64,000 nucleotides of DNA from Geotalea sp. SG265. Lineage in GTDB: Bacteria > Desulfobacterota > Desulfuromonadia > Geobacterales > Geobacteraceae. Shown here piece after piece: positions 28,074 through 37,860 of the stretch. The position numbers were made by a program, and so were the translations under genes. Within the stretch, counting starts at the first letter, position 1; the number at the start of each line of letters is the position of its first letter. The DNA is taken from contig NZ_JAKZFT010000001.1 of the NCBI RefSeq assembly GCF_022808985.1, positions 458,471 through 522,470 on the forward strand. The letters run 5' to 3'. Below the pieces are notes generated by a model, which did not search any database, was not told the DNA's origin, and saw only the letters and a program-made list of their open reading frames with translations.

Positions 28074-29903
28074 CTGCAGATTCTGATCATCAACGAGAAC
28101 AAAGCCTTCTGTGATTATCTCTCGAACCTGCTGACCACCGCCGGGCATGAAGTTTTCTGCGTCCAGGGCTATGCAGACGCCCTGGGAGCCGCTTCGTCAC
28201 AACGGCCGGCGGTAATCATCCTTGAAATTGCCGCAACAGAAGTGGGGGCCGTGGAGATGGCTGCCCGACTGCAGCGTGCTGCAGAAACCCGCCACCTGCC
28301 GATCATCGTCATCTCAGACTTCCCCGACCTGGAATTCGAACTGCTCAATCTCTTTGATTTCCTCCCCCAGCCGATGGATGCTGTGCGACTGGTTGAAGAC
28401 CTGGAAGCCATCGCCCGGGGAAAGAAGTCCCTGCCCCGACCGACCGATACCCTTGCCGATGAAACCTACCGCCTCTTTTACCAATACCTGCTCAGGGAAA
28501 GCGGTCTCCATTTCGAGCGGCGCAACCAGAAGCTGCTGGAACGGGGCCTTCTGAACCGCATGGCTGCCCTGCAGATCGACTCTTTCGAGGAGTATTACGA
28601 TTACCTGGTGTTGCACCAGGAAAGCCGTCAGGAGCTGAAAAAGCTGCTGCCATTCCTCACCATCGGGGAAACCTATTTTTTCCGCTACCATGCCCATTTT
28701 GAGGCCCTGGGGCAGATCCTGGCCCGGATGCGGGCCGGGCTCGCCCATGGGGAAAAACTGAAGCTGCGGCTCTGGTCGGCGGGCTGCTCCACCGGCGAAG
28801 AGCCCTATTCCCTGGCCATAACCGTCATGGAGGCAATTCCCGACTGGAAGAAGCACGACATCGCCATCCTCGCCACCGACATCGACAACCGGGCGCTGAA
28901 GCGGGCCCGGGAAGGCGTCTACAGCCAGTGGGCCATGCGCGTCATCGAAAAGCGCTACCTGGACCGGTACTTCGACAGAAGCGGCAAGAAGTTCAGGATC
29001 AACGACGAGGCAAAAGACCTTGTTCGCTTTGCCCACCACAACCTCACCACACCTCCCCCCTGGGGTGAAGAAACCTTTCATGCCGTTTTCTGCCGAAATG
29101 TCACCATCTATTTCACCATCGACACCACGAGGCAGATCATCGAAGGGCTGAGCAGGGCACTGGTGCCCGGCGGCTATCTTTTCCTGGGACACTCGGAGAC
29201 CATGGCACTGATTTCGACCAGGTTCGAGCGTCAAAGCCACGACGGCAGCTTTTACTATCGCAAAAAGACGGCAACGAGCGAGACCTCCGGGGAGCCGGAG
29301 ATGCCCCCCTCCCCTGCGCCGGCGCAAGCGAAGGCACGCCTGGTGCAGGCGACACCTGTTCCGACCCCAAATCCACCCGCACCGGCTTCACCGCCGCCTA
29401 TGGACTGGGAAAAGCGCCACCTGCTTGCCCAAGAACTTTTTCGGGAGGAAAAATTTGCCGAGACAGCCGGACTTTTGCAGGATATACTGCAGCATCGACC
29501 GGGTCATACGGGAGCGCTCATTCTCTATGGTTTTACCCTGGCCAACGACGGACGGTTTACCGAAGCCCTCGAGGCCTGCGGAAAGGCCCTGAAGATCGAT
29601 GACCTCCTGCCCGAAGCCTACTACCTGAAAGGGCTGGTATATGAGATGACCGAGCGCCTGCCGGAAGCCTGCGAGGAATACCGCAAGGCGATCCTGCTGC
29701 AACACGATCTGGTCATGGCCCACTACCAGCTGTCGCAGCTCCATGGCAGGCTGGGCAAAAAGAGGGAACGCTTCAGGGAGCTGAACAACACCCTGAAGAT
29801 CGTCGCTGGCATGAAGGCCCATACCACCATCCCTCACTCAGGAGGGATGTCCCGCGAACTGTTCATGGACCAGCTGCAGAAAGAGCTGGCGCAGGCTGAT
29901 TAG
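28074..29903 (+). CDS. cheR: chemotaxis methyltransferase CheR with N-terminal pseudo-receiver and C-terminal TPRs
   Basis: About 609 aa. Residues 1-115 fold like a response-regulator receiver (LQILIINENKAFCDYLSNLL onward) but the phospho-acceptor is Glu51 (VIILEIAA), the acidic pair reads N7-E8, and the conserved Lys is missing, so it is a pseudo-receiver. The CheR domain follows (FYQYLLRESGLHFERRNQKL; SAM motif LWSAGCSTGEEPYSLAI; FCRNVTIYF), which methylates receptor glutamates. After a Pro-rich linker come about three TPR repeats. No ATG/GTG/TTG exists in frame between a stop at 28017 and a GTG at 28242, but CTG 28074 lies 8 nt after a perfect GGAGG, so I place a CTG start there. A GTG start at 28242 would lose the receiver core. 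Confidence 0.88.
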   Translation: MQILIINENKAFCDYLSNLLTTAGHEVFCVQGYADALGAASSQRPAVIILEIAATEVGAVEMAARLQRAAETRHLPIIVISDFPDLEFELLNLFDFLPQPMDAVRLVEDLEAIARGKKSLPRPTDTLADETYRLFYQYLLRESGLHFERRNQKLLERGLLNRMAALQIDSFEEYYDYLVLHQESRQELKKLLPFLTIGETYFFRYHAHFEALGQILARMRAGLAHGEKLKLRLWSAGCSTGEEPYSLAITVMEAIPDWKKHDIAILATDIDNRALKRAREGVYSQWAMRVIEKRYLDRYFDRSGKKFRINDEAKDLVRFAHHNLTTPPPWGEETFHAVFCRNVTIYFTIDTTRQIIEGLSRALVPGGYLFLGHSETMALISTRFERQSHDGSFYYRKKTATSETSGEPEMPPSPAPAQAKARLVQATPVPTPNPPAPASPPPMDWEKRHLLAQELFREEKFAETAGLLQDILQHRPGHTGALILYGFTLANDGRFTEALEACGKALKIDDLLPEAYYLKGLVYEMTERLPEACEEYRKAILLQHDLVMAHYQLSQLHGRLGKKRERFRELNNTLKIVAGMKAHTTIPHSGGMSRELFMDQLQKELAQAD

Positions 29904-29917
29904 AAAAAGGACGCACC

Positions 29918-30463
29918 ATGACGAAAAAAAACGGAACCGACGAAATCCGCGCCATCCTCGAAGAAATGAGGGAGGAATACTGGCAAGGGCTGGCGGAGGT
30001 GGAAGAGGTCCGGGAAGAGGAGCAGGAATTCATCACCGTCACCCTCGGCGGGGAGACCTTTGCCTTTGAGACCGGCTATGCCTCGGAGGTCATCCGTGTC
30101 CCCAAGCTGGTGAAAATTCCTCGCGTGCAGGAGCTTCTCACCGGGGTCTTCAACCTGCGGGGAGAGATCACCGCGGCCATCGATATCAGGCCGCTGCTGG
30201 GCTTGCCCCAGCTCCCCCTCACCCCCCTTTCGAGGATTGTCGTCGTCAAGGCCGCACCATTCGTCACCGGTATCATCGCCGAAAAGGTGGAAGGGGTGCG
30301 ACCGCTTCCCATGAACGCCATTGAGCCTGCGGTCACCTCACTCGACGAGAAACAGCGGGAATATATACGCGGCCAGCTGCATGTTGACGGGATGCTGATC
30401 ATGATGCTGGATATGGCCAAACTTTTACAGGCCCCGGACATTGTCGTCAATAATCACGTTTAA
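29918..30463 (+). CDS. cheW: chemotaxis coupling protein CheW
   Basis: A 181-aa adaptor linking receptors to CheA. After a 35-residue acidic N-terminal extension, the CheW beta-barrels start at EEQEFITVTLGGETFAFE and include the receptor/kinase contact segments VIRVPKLVKIPRVQELLTGVFNLRG and EKVEGVRPLP. The N-terminal extension is longer than in E. coli CheW. It starts 14 bp after cheR. Confidence 0.92.
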   Translation: MTKKNGTDEIRAILEEMREEYWQGLAEVEEVREEEQEFITVTLGGETFAFETGYASEVIRVPKLVKIPRVQELLTGVFNLRGEITAAIDIRPLLGLPQLPLTPLSRIVVVKAAPFVTGIIAEKVEGVRPLPMNAIEPAVTSLDEKQREYIRGQLHVDGMLIMMLDMAKLLQAPDIVVNNHV

Positions 30464-30512
30464 ATACACGAACCATAGACGTTGAGGGAAACGTCGCCAA
30501 GGAGTCGCCACC

Positions 30513-32249
30513 ATGTTCAATAACCTGTCCTTGAAAATTGCCGGAATTCTCATCCTGGTGATGGTGGTCATCATGACCATGTTTACCATCTACTTCGTCA
30601 GGTCGCGGAGCGCCTCCATGGAAGGGGAACTCCTCTCCAAGGGAAGGATCGAGGCCCTTGCCGGGGCGAAGATGACCGAGCAGGTCCTGGAATCGGCTAT
30701 CAGGCAAGGAACCCTCTCCGAGGCGGACGTGTTCGACGAGAACTACCAGCCGATCCCCAATACCTATCCCCAGAAATACCACACCAGGTTCGACAGGTAC
30801 CTGGATGAAAATATCCAGGAACTGGAAGACGAGTACCTCAAAGACGATCAGGTGGTCTTTGCGGCTGCTGTTGACCGCAATAGCTACCTCCCCACCCATA
30901 ACACCAAATACTCCCAGCCCCTGACCGGCGACCGGGCAAAAGACCTGATCAATAACCGCACCAAGCGCATCTTCAATGACGAAGTGGGCATGATCGCGGC
31001 AAAGAACCAGAAGGAACTCCTTCAGCAGGTCTATTTCCGCGATACCGGGGAGCGGATGTGGGATATCTCGGCACCGGTCTATGTGAACGGCAAACACTGG
31101 GGCGCTTTCAGAATCGGCTTTTCCATGGAAAAAACGGACAAGCGCATTGCCGAACTACGCACCCAGATCATCGGCTCCATGCTCATCATGCTGCTGGTTT
31201 CCAGCATCACCATCTTTTTCGTCGTCCGCTATTACATGCGCCCGCTCCTCAATCTGACTGCAGCGGCACGGCGCATTGCCGACGGCAACCTGGACGAGCA
31301 GATCCCGGTGGAGACCGGGGATGAGATCGGCACCCTCGCCGAGGCCTTCAACACCATGACCACTGTCATCGTCAAGAACCTCAAGGGGGAGATCGAGAAG
31401 AGCTCGCGGCTCATCGTCTCCATCAAGGAAGCGATCATCCTCTTGTCCAGCTCGGCCAACGAAATGATGGCCATCAGCGCCCAGCAGTCTTCAGGTGCAA
31501 CCCAGCAGGCGACCGCCGTCCAGGAGGTGACCACCACCTCGGAAGAGATCGCCATCACCGCCAAGCAGATCACCGATAATGCCAAATCGGTGGAAACAAT
31601 GGCGGAAGAAACGACCCGCAGCTGCACAGCCGGCACAGCCGACGTGACCAATGCCATCGACGGTATGGCGGTACTGAAGGGCCAGGTGCAGACCATCGCC
31701 GAGAGCATGCTTCAACTGGGGGACAACAGCCAGAAGATCGGCGGCATCGTGGAAATTATCGACGAGATCAGCGACCAGACGAATCTCCTGGCGCTCAATG
31801 CGGCCATCGAGGCTGCCGGCGCCGGTGAGGCGGGCAAGCGGTTTGCCATCGTCGCCCAGGAGGTGAAACGCCTCGCCCAGCGGACGGTCGATGCCACCAA
31901 GCAGATCAAGGGGCTCATCGAGGAAATCCAGAAGGCGACCAACAGCACCATTATGGTCACCGAAGAGGGAACCAAGGGGGTTGACTCCGCTTCGGCCCTG
32001 GTGGACAAGGTCCAGCTCTCCTTCACCAACATCATCCACATGGTCGAGGAAACGGCCCGCGCCGCCAAGGAAATCACCCTCTCCACCCAGCAGCAAACCT
32101 CCGCCTGCGAGCAGATGGCCGAAACCATGACCGAGGTGAGGGATGTGGCGCAGCAGGTGGCGGCCAGCGCCAACGAGACCGAGCGGGCCATCTCCGACAT
32201 AATGGAGCAGACGGAAAAACTGCGGGATCTGAGCGAAAAAGAGGCGTAG
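30513..32249 (+). CDS. mcp: methyl-accepting chemotaxis protein with periplasmic sensor domain
   Basis: A 578-aa receptor. Membrane helix 1 spans about residues 8-28; a periplasmic domain of about 180 residues follows and includes [38 protein letters not shown] and [11 protein letters not shown], as in single-Cache receptors; helix 2 lies near 215-237, then HAMP ([21 protein letters not shown]) and a long cytoplasmic helical hairpin. The tip is [20 protein letters not shown], with Gly where classical receptors have Arg (EAARAGE), as in some alternative-type systems. The stop codon abuts the cheA start. Confidence 0.93.
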   Translation: MFNNLSLKIAGILILVMVVIMTMFTIYFVRSRSASMEGELLSKGRIEALAGAKMTEQVLESAIRQGTLSEADVFDENYQPIPNTYPQKYHTRFDRYLDENIQELEDEYLKDDQVVFAAAVDRNSYLPTHNTKYSQPLTGDRAKDLINNRTKRIFNDEVGMIAAKNQKELLQQVYFRDTGERMWDISAPVYVNGKHWGAFRIGFSMEKTDKRIAELRTQIIGSMLIMLLVSSITIFFVVRYYMRPLLNLTAAARRIADGNLDEQIPVETGDEIGTLAEAFNTMTTVIVKNLKGEIEKSSRLIVSIKEAIILLSSSANEMMAISAQQSSGATQQATAVQEVTTTSEEIAITAKQITDNAKSVETMAEETTRSCTAGTADVTNAIDGMAVLKGQVQTIAESMLQLGDNSQKIGGIVEIIDEISDQTNLLALNAAIEAAGAGEAGKRFAIVAQEVKRLAQRTVDATKQIKGLIEEIQKATNSTIMVTEEGTKGVDSASALVDKVQLSFTNIIHMVEETARAAKEITLSTQQQTSACEQMAETMTEVRDVAQQVAASANETERAISDIMEQTEKLRDLSEKEA

Positions 32250-34301
32250 ATGCCCAACCGGAACAAGTATCTTTCCATATTCTACAAAGAGGGGCGCGAG
32301 CATCTGCTGTCGCTGCAGAAGGGGCTTCTTTCCTTGGAAAAGGCCCCCGGCGATATGGTGCTGCTTCGGGAGTTGATGCGCAACGCCCACACCCTCAAGG
32401 GCTCAGCAAAGCTGGTGGGCCTTGAGGAAATCAGCGCCATCGGCCACCGAATGGAAGACCTCTTTGAAGAAATTGAAAAGGGACGGAAAGGGGTGGACGA
32501 CAAGGTCATCGACCTGCTCCTCAAGGGGGCCGATGCCATTTCCCGGCTCATCGAGGCTTTCAGCAACAACGAGGACCTTCCCTTCGACGTTCCCCTGTTC
32601 CTGCAGGCATTCGACCAGGGGGAGATTCCTCCCCAGATCGTTGCGGAGAAACAGCAGCCCGAGCCGGTTGCCGACGAGACCGTCAGGACCAACGTCAAGA
32701 TCCTCGACAGTCTCATCAACCGGCTCGGAGAACTGATCATCAACAAGAAACGCTTCGAGAGCAACCTCCTCCGGCTGAACGAATGTCTAGCCGGGGATGC
32801 CGAGTACCTGCCGGAGCTGCAGCAATTCCGGCAGGATATGGAGGAGGACGTTCTTTACCTGGCGTACCTGGTCCAGGAACTCCACGACGATGCCCTGGCG
32901 CTGCGCATGCTCCCCCTGCATACCATCACCGACGGTTTCGAGCGCATGGTCCGCGACCTGTCCCGGGAACACGGCAAGATGATCGAATTTACCGTCACCG
33001 GTGCTCAGATCGAGATGGACCGGGTCTTGCTGGAAGCGGTCAAGCCGATGATCCTGCACATCCTGAGAAATTGCGTCGATCATGGCATCGAAACCCTGGA
33101 AGAGCGGCTCGTCGAGGGGAAAAAGCCCAAAGGAACCATAAAGATTGCCGCCAGACTTGAGGAGGGGGGAGTCAACATCGTCATCCGTGACGACGGCAGG
33201 GGAATCGATCCGGCCCTGGTGAGAAAGACCGCGGTGAACAAAGGCCTTCTAACCCAGGAAGACGCAGCTGCCATGGAGGACAAGGGGGTCATCGACCTGA
33301 TCATGGAGGAAGGGTTTTCCACAAGGGACTTCATTACCGACACCTCCGGCCGCGGCATCGGCATGAGTGTGGTGAAAAAAAACCTGGAGCGGCTGAAGGG
33401 GCGCCTGACCATACGGAGCGAGGTGGGACGGTACACGGAAATGTCGCTGCACCTCCCCCTGACCCTCTCCATGATGGAAGCGCTGCTGATACTTTGCAAC
33501 GGAGAGTACCTCGCCCTGCCCCTCACCTACGTCCAGGAGTCGCTGAAAATCAGGGCCGAAGACATTATCACCGCCGCCGGCAAAGAGGTGATCTCACTGC
33601 GGGGCAGCTCGATTCCGCTTGTCTCACTGGCTGCACTCCTCGGACTGCCGGAACCGGGGAAATTCTTCCCCGACGAGAAGCTGACCGTTGTGGTTCTGAA
33701 ACAGGGGGGACAATCCCTTGCCTGCGCCGTTGATGCGACCCTGGAAAGTTCGGCGATCGTCGTCAAGTCCTTGGGTAACCAGCTGAAAAACGTTCATTTC
33801 GTCTTCGGAGCAACCATTCTCGGTAACGGCGATCCGGCCCTGATCCTGAACGTTCCCGACCTTTTCGCTGCGGCCGAGGTGGGCATTACGGCCGGTTTTG
33901 CGGCACGGCTCGGCAAAACCGAGGGAAAAACATCCCAAACACGGATCCTGGTGGTGGATGATTCCATCACCACCCGCACCATGGAGCGGAGCATCCTCAT
34001 GGCCCACGGGTACAGCGTGGATATCGCCATCTCCGGCGAGGATGCCCTGGAAAAGGTGGCCCATGCCGACTACGACCTGGTCATTTCCGATGTGATGATG
34101 CCAGGCATTACCGGGTTCGAGCTGACCAGGCGCCTGCGTGCCCTGGACCGGTACCGGGATGTGCCGGTGATCATCGTCTCCTCCCTCGCCACCGACGCTG
34201 ACAAACGAGAAGCCATGGATGCCGGCGCCCAGGCATATATCGTCAAGGGAAGTTTTGATCAGGGAAATCTGCTGACAACGGTTGAAGCATTCGTCGGCTG
34301 A
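32250..34301 (+). CDS. cheA: hybrid chemotaxis histidine kinase CheA with C-terminal receiver
   Basis: A 683-aa kinase. Hpt domain with phospho-His47 in RNAHTLKGSAKLVGL; no CheY-binding P2 domain is seen; dimerisation/P3 around VKILDSLINRLGELI; ATPase P4 with N box HILRNCVDHGIE, G1 DDGRGID and G2 GRGIGMSVVKKNLERLKG; a CheW-like P5 (GEYLALPLTYVQESLKI); and a receiver with VVDDSITTRTM and acceptor Asp in VISDVMMPG. This CheA-receiver fusion resembles FrzE of Myxococcus and other non-flagellar chemosensory systems. The receiver may act as a phosphate sink or tuner. Confidence 0.95.
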   Translation: MPNRNKYLSIFYKEGREHLLSLQKGLLSLEKAPGDMVLLRELMRNAHTLKGSAKLVGLEEISAIGHRMEDLFEEIEKGRKGVDDKVIDLLLKGADAISRLIEAFSNNEDLPFDVPLFLQAFDQGEIPPQIVAEKQQPEPVADETVRTNVKILDSLINRLGELIINKKRFESNLLRLNECLAGDAEYLPELQQFRQDMEEDVLYLAYLVQELHDDALALRMLPLHTITDGFERMVRDLSREHGKMIEFTVTGAQIEMDRVLLEAVKPMILHILRNCVDHGIETLEERLVEGKKPKGTIKIAARLEEGGVNIVIRDDGRGIDPALVRKTAVNKGLLTQEDAAAMEDKGVIDLIMEEGFSTRDFITDTSGRGIGMSVVKKNLERLKGRLTIRSEVGRYTEMSLHLPLTLSMMEALLILCNGEYLALPLTYVQESLKIRAEDIITAAGKEVISLRGSSIPLVSLAALLGLPEPGKFFPDEKLTVVVLKQGGQSLACAVDATLESSAIVVKSLGNQLKNVHFVFGATILGNGDPALILNVPDLFAAAEVGITAGFAARLGKTEGKTSQTRILVVDDSITTRTMERSILMAHGYSVDIAISGEDALEKVAHADYDLVISDVMMPGITGFELTRRLRALDRYRDVPVIIVSSLATDADKREAMDAGAQAYIVKGSFDQGNLLTTVEAFVG

Positions 34302-34312
34302 GGGCACGCATC

Positions 34313-35365
34313 ATGAAAGACAATAATTCCAACACGATACGGGTGCTTATAACCGACGATTCCGCCCTGGCCAGGGAGGTCATCAAGGATATCTTCCGCC
34401 TGACCGGCGACATCATCATTGTCGGCGAGGCAGCAGACGGCGCCGGTGCAGTTGAGCTCACCCAGAAGCTGAAACCGGACCTGGTGCTAATGGACCTGAT
34501 GATGCCGATCATGGACGGGCTCACTGCCATTGAAGAGATCATGGCCCACGCGCCAACGCCAATCCTGGTGCTTTCGGCGAGCCTTGGAGACCGGGACGTG
34601 AACAACGCCTTTGCCGCCATAAAACGGGGGGCACTGGATGTCATGGCCAAGCCGGAAGGATTTGCCACCGAAACCGTTTCCCGCTGCTTTGCCTCGGCGA
34701 TCATCGAAAAGGTCAGGATGCTGGCCCGGATCAAGGTAATCCGCCGCAGGCCGAGCCGGTCCAGGGGAGTGCCCCCTTCGGGGCCCAAGTCCGTGGAACC
34801 CCACCGCATCCTGGCCATCGGTGCTTCCACCGGCGGACCCCAGGCAGTGATGAAAATAGTCCGCTCCCTGCCGGCCGATTTCAATGCCAGCGTCCTCATC
34901 GTCCAGCATATAGCCAGCGGCTTTGCTTACGGCTTTGCCCAGTGGCTGAGCAGGGAGAGCACAATTCCGATCCGGCTGGCCAAGGACGGAGAAGAGTTTT
35001 TGCCGGGAGCAGCACTGGTCGCCCCCAGCAACTGTCACATGGTCGTTGCCGGTGGTAGAATTAAACTCACCAAGGACCAGCCGGTCAACTGCTGTCGCCC
35101 TTCCATCGACGTGCTCTTTAAATCCCTTGCCCAGGAACACGGCGGCTCCGTGGTGGCGATACTGTTATCGGGCATGGGCAAGGACGGTGCTGAAGGGCTG
35201 ACCCATATCCGGCAACGGGGCGGCATGACCATCGCCCAGGATGAGCAGAGTTGTGCCGTATTCGGCATGCCCAAGGCCGCAATTGCCATGGATGCCGTCG
35301 ATATGGTTGTACCGCTGGGGAAAATCCCCCTAACTATCTCCCGCCTCTTCGTTTCAAGGAATTGA
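34313..35365 (+). CDS. cheB: chemotaxis protein-glutamate methylesterase CheB
   Basis: A 350-aa two-domain enzyme that removes methyl groups from receptors. The receiver has ITDDSALAREVI and acceptor Asp in DLVLMDLMMPIMDG. The methylesterase domain shows the Ser (AIGASTGGPQAV), His (LIVQHIASGFA) and Asp (LLSGMGKDGAEG) of the catalytic triad. It starts 11 bp after cheA and pairs with CheR for adaptation. Confidence 0.96.
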   Translation: MKDNNSNTIRVLITDDSALAREVIKDIFRLTGDIIIVGEAADGAGAVELTQKLKPDLVLMDLMMPIMDGLTAIEEIMAHAPTPILVLSASLGDRDVNNAFAAIKRGALDVMAKPEGFATETVSRCFASAIIEKVRMLARIKVIRRRPSRSRGVPPSGPKSVEPHRILAIGASTGGPQAVMKIVRSLPADFNASVLIVQHIASGFAYGFAQWLSRESTIPIRLAKDGEEFLPGAALVAPSNCHMVVAGGRIKLTKDQPVNCCRPSIDVLFKSLAQEHGGSVVAILLSGMGKDGAEGLTHIRQRGGMTIAQDEQSCAVFGMPKAAIAMDAVDMVVPLGKIPLTISRLFVSRN

Positions 35366-35369
35366 CCGC

Positions 35370-35741
35370 ATGACAAAGAAGAAAATACTTATCGTCGACG
35401 ACAGCGAACTGGTACTGATGATGGCTCGCGATGCCCTGGAAGCGGCAGGTTATACCGTTTTCTGCGCCCAGAACGGCCTGGAGGCCAATAGCTACATCTT
35501 TTCCGCCGACAGACCGGACCTGATCATCATGGATGTGATGCTCCCCATGCTCGAAGGGAACAAAAAGGTGAAGCTTCTCAAGGAAAAAGATCTGATCAGC
35601 CGGATTCCCATCCTGCTCCTCTCGTCCAAGAGCGAGGATGAGTTGCGCCGCCTTCAGGAGGAATCTGGAGCCGACGGTTACATAGGCAAACCCTTTTCCC
35701 CGGCGAGCATCGTCGCTGCAGTAAGGAACTTCCTCACCTAG
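35370..35741 (+). CDS. cheY: single-domain response regulator, CheY-like
   Basis: A 123-aa receiver: KILIVDDSELVLMMARDAL, acceptor Asp in LIIMDVMLPM, the SSK switch segment, and the conserved Lys in YIGKPFSP. It is the last gene of the cluster, 4 bp after cheB. Its output target is not in the window; no flagellar or pilus genes adjoin it. Confidence 0.92.
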   Translation: MTKKKILIVDDSELVLMMARDALEAAGYTVFCAQNGLEANSYIFSADRPDLIIMDVMLPMLEGNKKVKLLKEKDLISRIPILLLSSKSEDELRRLQEESGADGYIGKPFSPASIVAAVRNFLT

Positions 35742-35832
35742 CGTCAATTGCCCCACGGTAAAAATTCTTCACTTCACCAGCGGGTTATGCTAGATTCACC
35801 GGTGCTTCAGAACCACAAAGCAAAGGATATTC

Positions 35833-37314
35833 ATGGGCTTACGTGTTTACAATACCCTTTCGGGGAATAAGGAAGAGTTCATCCCGGTGGAGCCGGGAAA
35901 GGTCAAGATGTATGTCTGCGGCGTCACTGTCTATGATCACTGCCACATCGGCCATGCCCGGGCAAACGTGGTCTTCGACGTCATCTACCGCTACCTGGGG
36001 CATCTGGGCTTACAGGTAACCTATGTGCGCAACTATACCGACATCGACGACAAGATTATCAACCGGGCCAACCGGGAAGGGGTGACATTCGACGTCATCT
36101 CCGAGCGATTCATCAAGGAATTCGACCGGGACATGGAGCGGCTGGGACTGAAGCTCCCCACTTGCCAGCCCAGGGCAACGGAGCATATCCCCGAGATCAT
36201 CTCCCTGGTGCAGACCCTCATCGACAAGGGCTTTGCCTATCAGGCCGGGGGTGACGTCAACTTCTGCGTGGAAAAGTTCGACAGCTACCTTAAACTCTCC
36301 GGGCGCAGCCTGGAGGATATGCAGGCAGGCGCCAGGATCGAGGTGGACGAGCGCAAGCGGCATCCCATGGATTTCGCCCTCTGGAAAGAGGCCAAGCCGG
36401 GTGAACCCTTCTGGGAATCCCCCTGGGGCAAGGGGCGCCCCGGGTGGCACATCGAATGTTCCGCCATGAGCATGAAATACCTGGGAACTACCTTCGACAT
36501 CCATGGGGGGGGCAAAGACCTGATCTTTCCCCACCACGAAAACGAGATCGCGCAGTCGGAGGCGGCCACCGGCAAACCCTTCGTCAACTACTGGCTGCAC
36601 AACGGCTTCGTCAACATCAACTCGGAAAAGATGAGCAAGTCCCTGGGCAACTTCTTTACCATCAAGGAAGTGCTGGATAAATACGACAACGAGGTGCTCC
36701 GCTTTTTCCTGCTTTCCGCCCACTATCGCTCCCCCATTGATTTTTCCGACCAGAACCTGAGCGAAGCAGAGGCTGGACTGGAAAGGATTTACAAGGCTTT
36801 GGCCGCCGTCGAGGAAGCGCTTGGCGGGGCAGAGTTCGCTGGGGCAGCGCTGGATGCAGCCACCCTTGGGGAAGCGGAGCGGGAACTGTTCGAAAAGGCT
36901 ACCACCCTCGTTACACGTTTCCACGAGGCCATGGACGATGATTTCAATACCGCCCTGGCCATCGCCCATGTCTTCGACCTGGTTCGCTGCGTCAACCGCG
37001 TGCTCAGCGAAACAGCGGAGGGAAAGGACCGCATCGGCACCCTCTGCGCCCTGGTCAAGGGGGAAGTGGCAAAGATCGCCGGCGTTCTCGGCGTCTTTTC
37101 CTCGGAACCGGTTGGGTTCCTTGAAAGGCTCAAAAGCCGCAAGGCCGGCAATCTGGATATTGCCGTCGAAGAAATCGAACTGCTCATTGCAGAGAGGACC
37201 GCGGCACGCAAGGCAAAGGATTTCAAACGGAGCGACGAGATCCGTGATCAGCTTGCAGCAAGGAACATCGTCCTGCTCGATTCGCCCCAGGGAACGACCT
37301 GGAGCGTAAAATAG
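35833..37314 (+). CDS. cysS: cysteinyl-tRNA synthetase
   Basis: A 493-aa class I synthetase. Zinc ligand Cys and HIGH motif sit in [19 protein letters not shown]; further zinc ligands are in HIECSAMSM and [18 protein letters not shown] is in [13 protein letters not shown]. The C-terminal DALR-type anticodon region contains [20 protein letters not shown]. Complete, and followed by a strong terminator. Confidence 0.97.
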   Translation: MGLRVYNTLSGNKEEFIPVEPGKVKMYVCGVTVYDHCHIGHARANVVFDVIYRYLGHLGLQVTYVRNYTDIDDKIINRANREGVTFDVISERFIKEFDRDMERLGLKLPTCQPRATEHIPEIISLVQTLIDKGFAYQAGGDVNFCVEKFDSYLKLSGRSLEDMQAGARIEVDERKRHPMDFALWKEAKPGEPFWESPWGKGRPGWHIECSAMSMKYLGTTFDIHGGGKDLIFPHHENEIAQSEAATGKPFVNYWLHNGFVNINSEKMSKSLGNFFTIKEVLDKYDNEVLRFFLLSAHYRSPIDFSDQNLSEAEAGLERIYKALAAVEEALGGAEFAGAALDAATLGEAERELFEKATTLVTRFHEAMDDDFNTALAIAHVFDLVRCVNRVLSETAEGKDRIGTLCALVKGEVAKIAGVLGVFSSEPVGFLERLKSRKAGNLDIAVEEIELLIAERTAARKAKDFKRSDEIRDQLAARNIVLLDSPQGTTWSVK

Positions 37315-37324
37315 AGGATGCACC

Positions 37325-37359
37325 AACGAAAAAGGCCGCTGATCGCGGCCTTTTTCGTT
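37325..37359. terminator. bidirectional Rho-independent terminator
   Basis: A perfect 15-bp stem (AACGAAAAAGGCCGC, 37325-37339, with its complement at 37345-37359) around a 5-nt loop. Flanking A and T runs let it stop cysS on the plus strand and the ribbon-helix-helix gene on the minus strand. Confidence 0.92.
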
Positions 37360-37380
37360 GATTACAGGTTGTACTCTTCT

Positions 37381-37566
37381 TCAGGCAGCCTTGCGGGCCA
37401 CCTCGAGTGAGCCGAAGCGCTCCTTGATGAGGTCCATCGCCTCTCTCATGATGTCGGAAACACTCCTGTTGGTGGTGCTGACGATCTGCTCCAGGGTTTC
37501 CCGCTCCTCATCGCTAATCCGCATGGAAATGACGTTATACCGCGGATTCTCTCTCATTCTGCCCAT
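37381..37566 (-). CDS. small ribbon-helix-helix DNA-binding protein
   Basis: A 61-aa protein with the Arc/CopG-type fold: beta strand RYNVISMRISDEE, helix A ERETLEQIVSTTN, helix B RSVSDIMREAMDLIKERFG. Such proteins act as dimeric repressors, often as antitoxins. The frame is open to 37794, but the ATG at 37564-37566 follows AGGAGAAACGAA and gives the whole domain. No toxin gene is recognisable beside it, so a stand-alone regulator is more likely. Confidence 0.8.
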   Translation of the reverse strand: MGRMRENPRYNVISMRISDEERETLEQIVSTTNRSVSDIMREAMDLIKERFGSLEVARKAA

Positions 37567-37663
37567 TTCGTTTCTCCTATATTGAGTGGTGTGTTTTTGT
37601 CTAACGAAGCTATCTATCCTTACTGCCATTTGCGTGCCAAAGCAAAAAACAAGAGATAAGTCA

Positions 37664-37825
37664 TTAGAATAAGACGCATTTACCATCACAGGGAACAAAG
37701 TTGCGGCAGCAATAGTGTATACATTCTGTGCCACATCCGGCACACATTTTCTCAACTGGGACAGAGTTGCCCTTCTTTCTCCAGGAACCTCCATCAGAAT
37801 GCCGAGATGTGAACAGACCCGCCAC
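37664..37825 (-). CDS. possible Cys-rich mini-protein
   Basis: An open frame just downstream of the hydrogenase-like regulator, same strand. Taken from GTG 37825 (after GAGGATATGTCAC) it encodes 53 residues. The C-terminal 27 contain seven Cys, beginning MCAGCGTECIHYCC and followed by PCDGKC. The spacing CxxCxxxCxxxCC is not one I can assign. The upstream half has no recognisable pattern and an internal ATG (37742-37744) could be the real start. It may be a metal- or cluster-binding peptide, or chance. Confidence 0.3.
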   Translation of the reverse strand: MAGLFTSRHSDGGSWRKKGNSVPVEKMCAGCGTECIHYCCRNFVPCDGKCVLF

Positions 37826-37860
37826 GTGACATATCCTCGAAGAAGCAGATCTGGTACGGA

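Noticed and set aside
37381..37566. Ribbon-helix-helix protein as antitoxin of a toxin-antitoxin pair
   Set aside because: No toxin-like partner lies on either side; cysS is downstream on the other strand and the next candidate frame is a Cys-rich mini-ORF.
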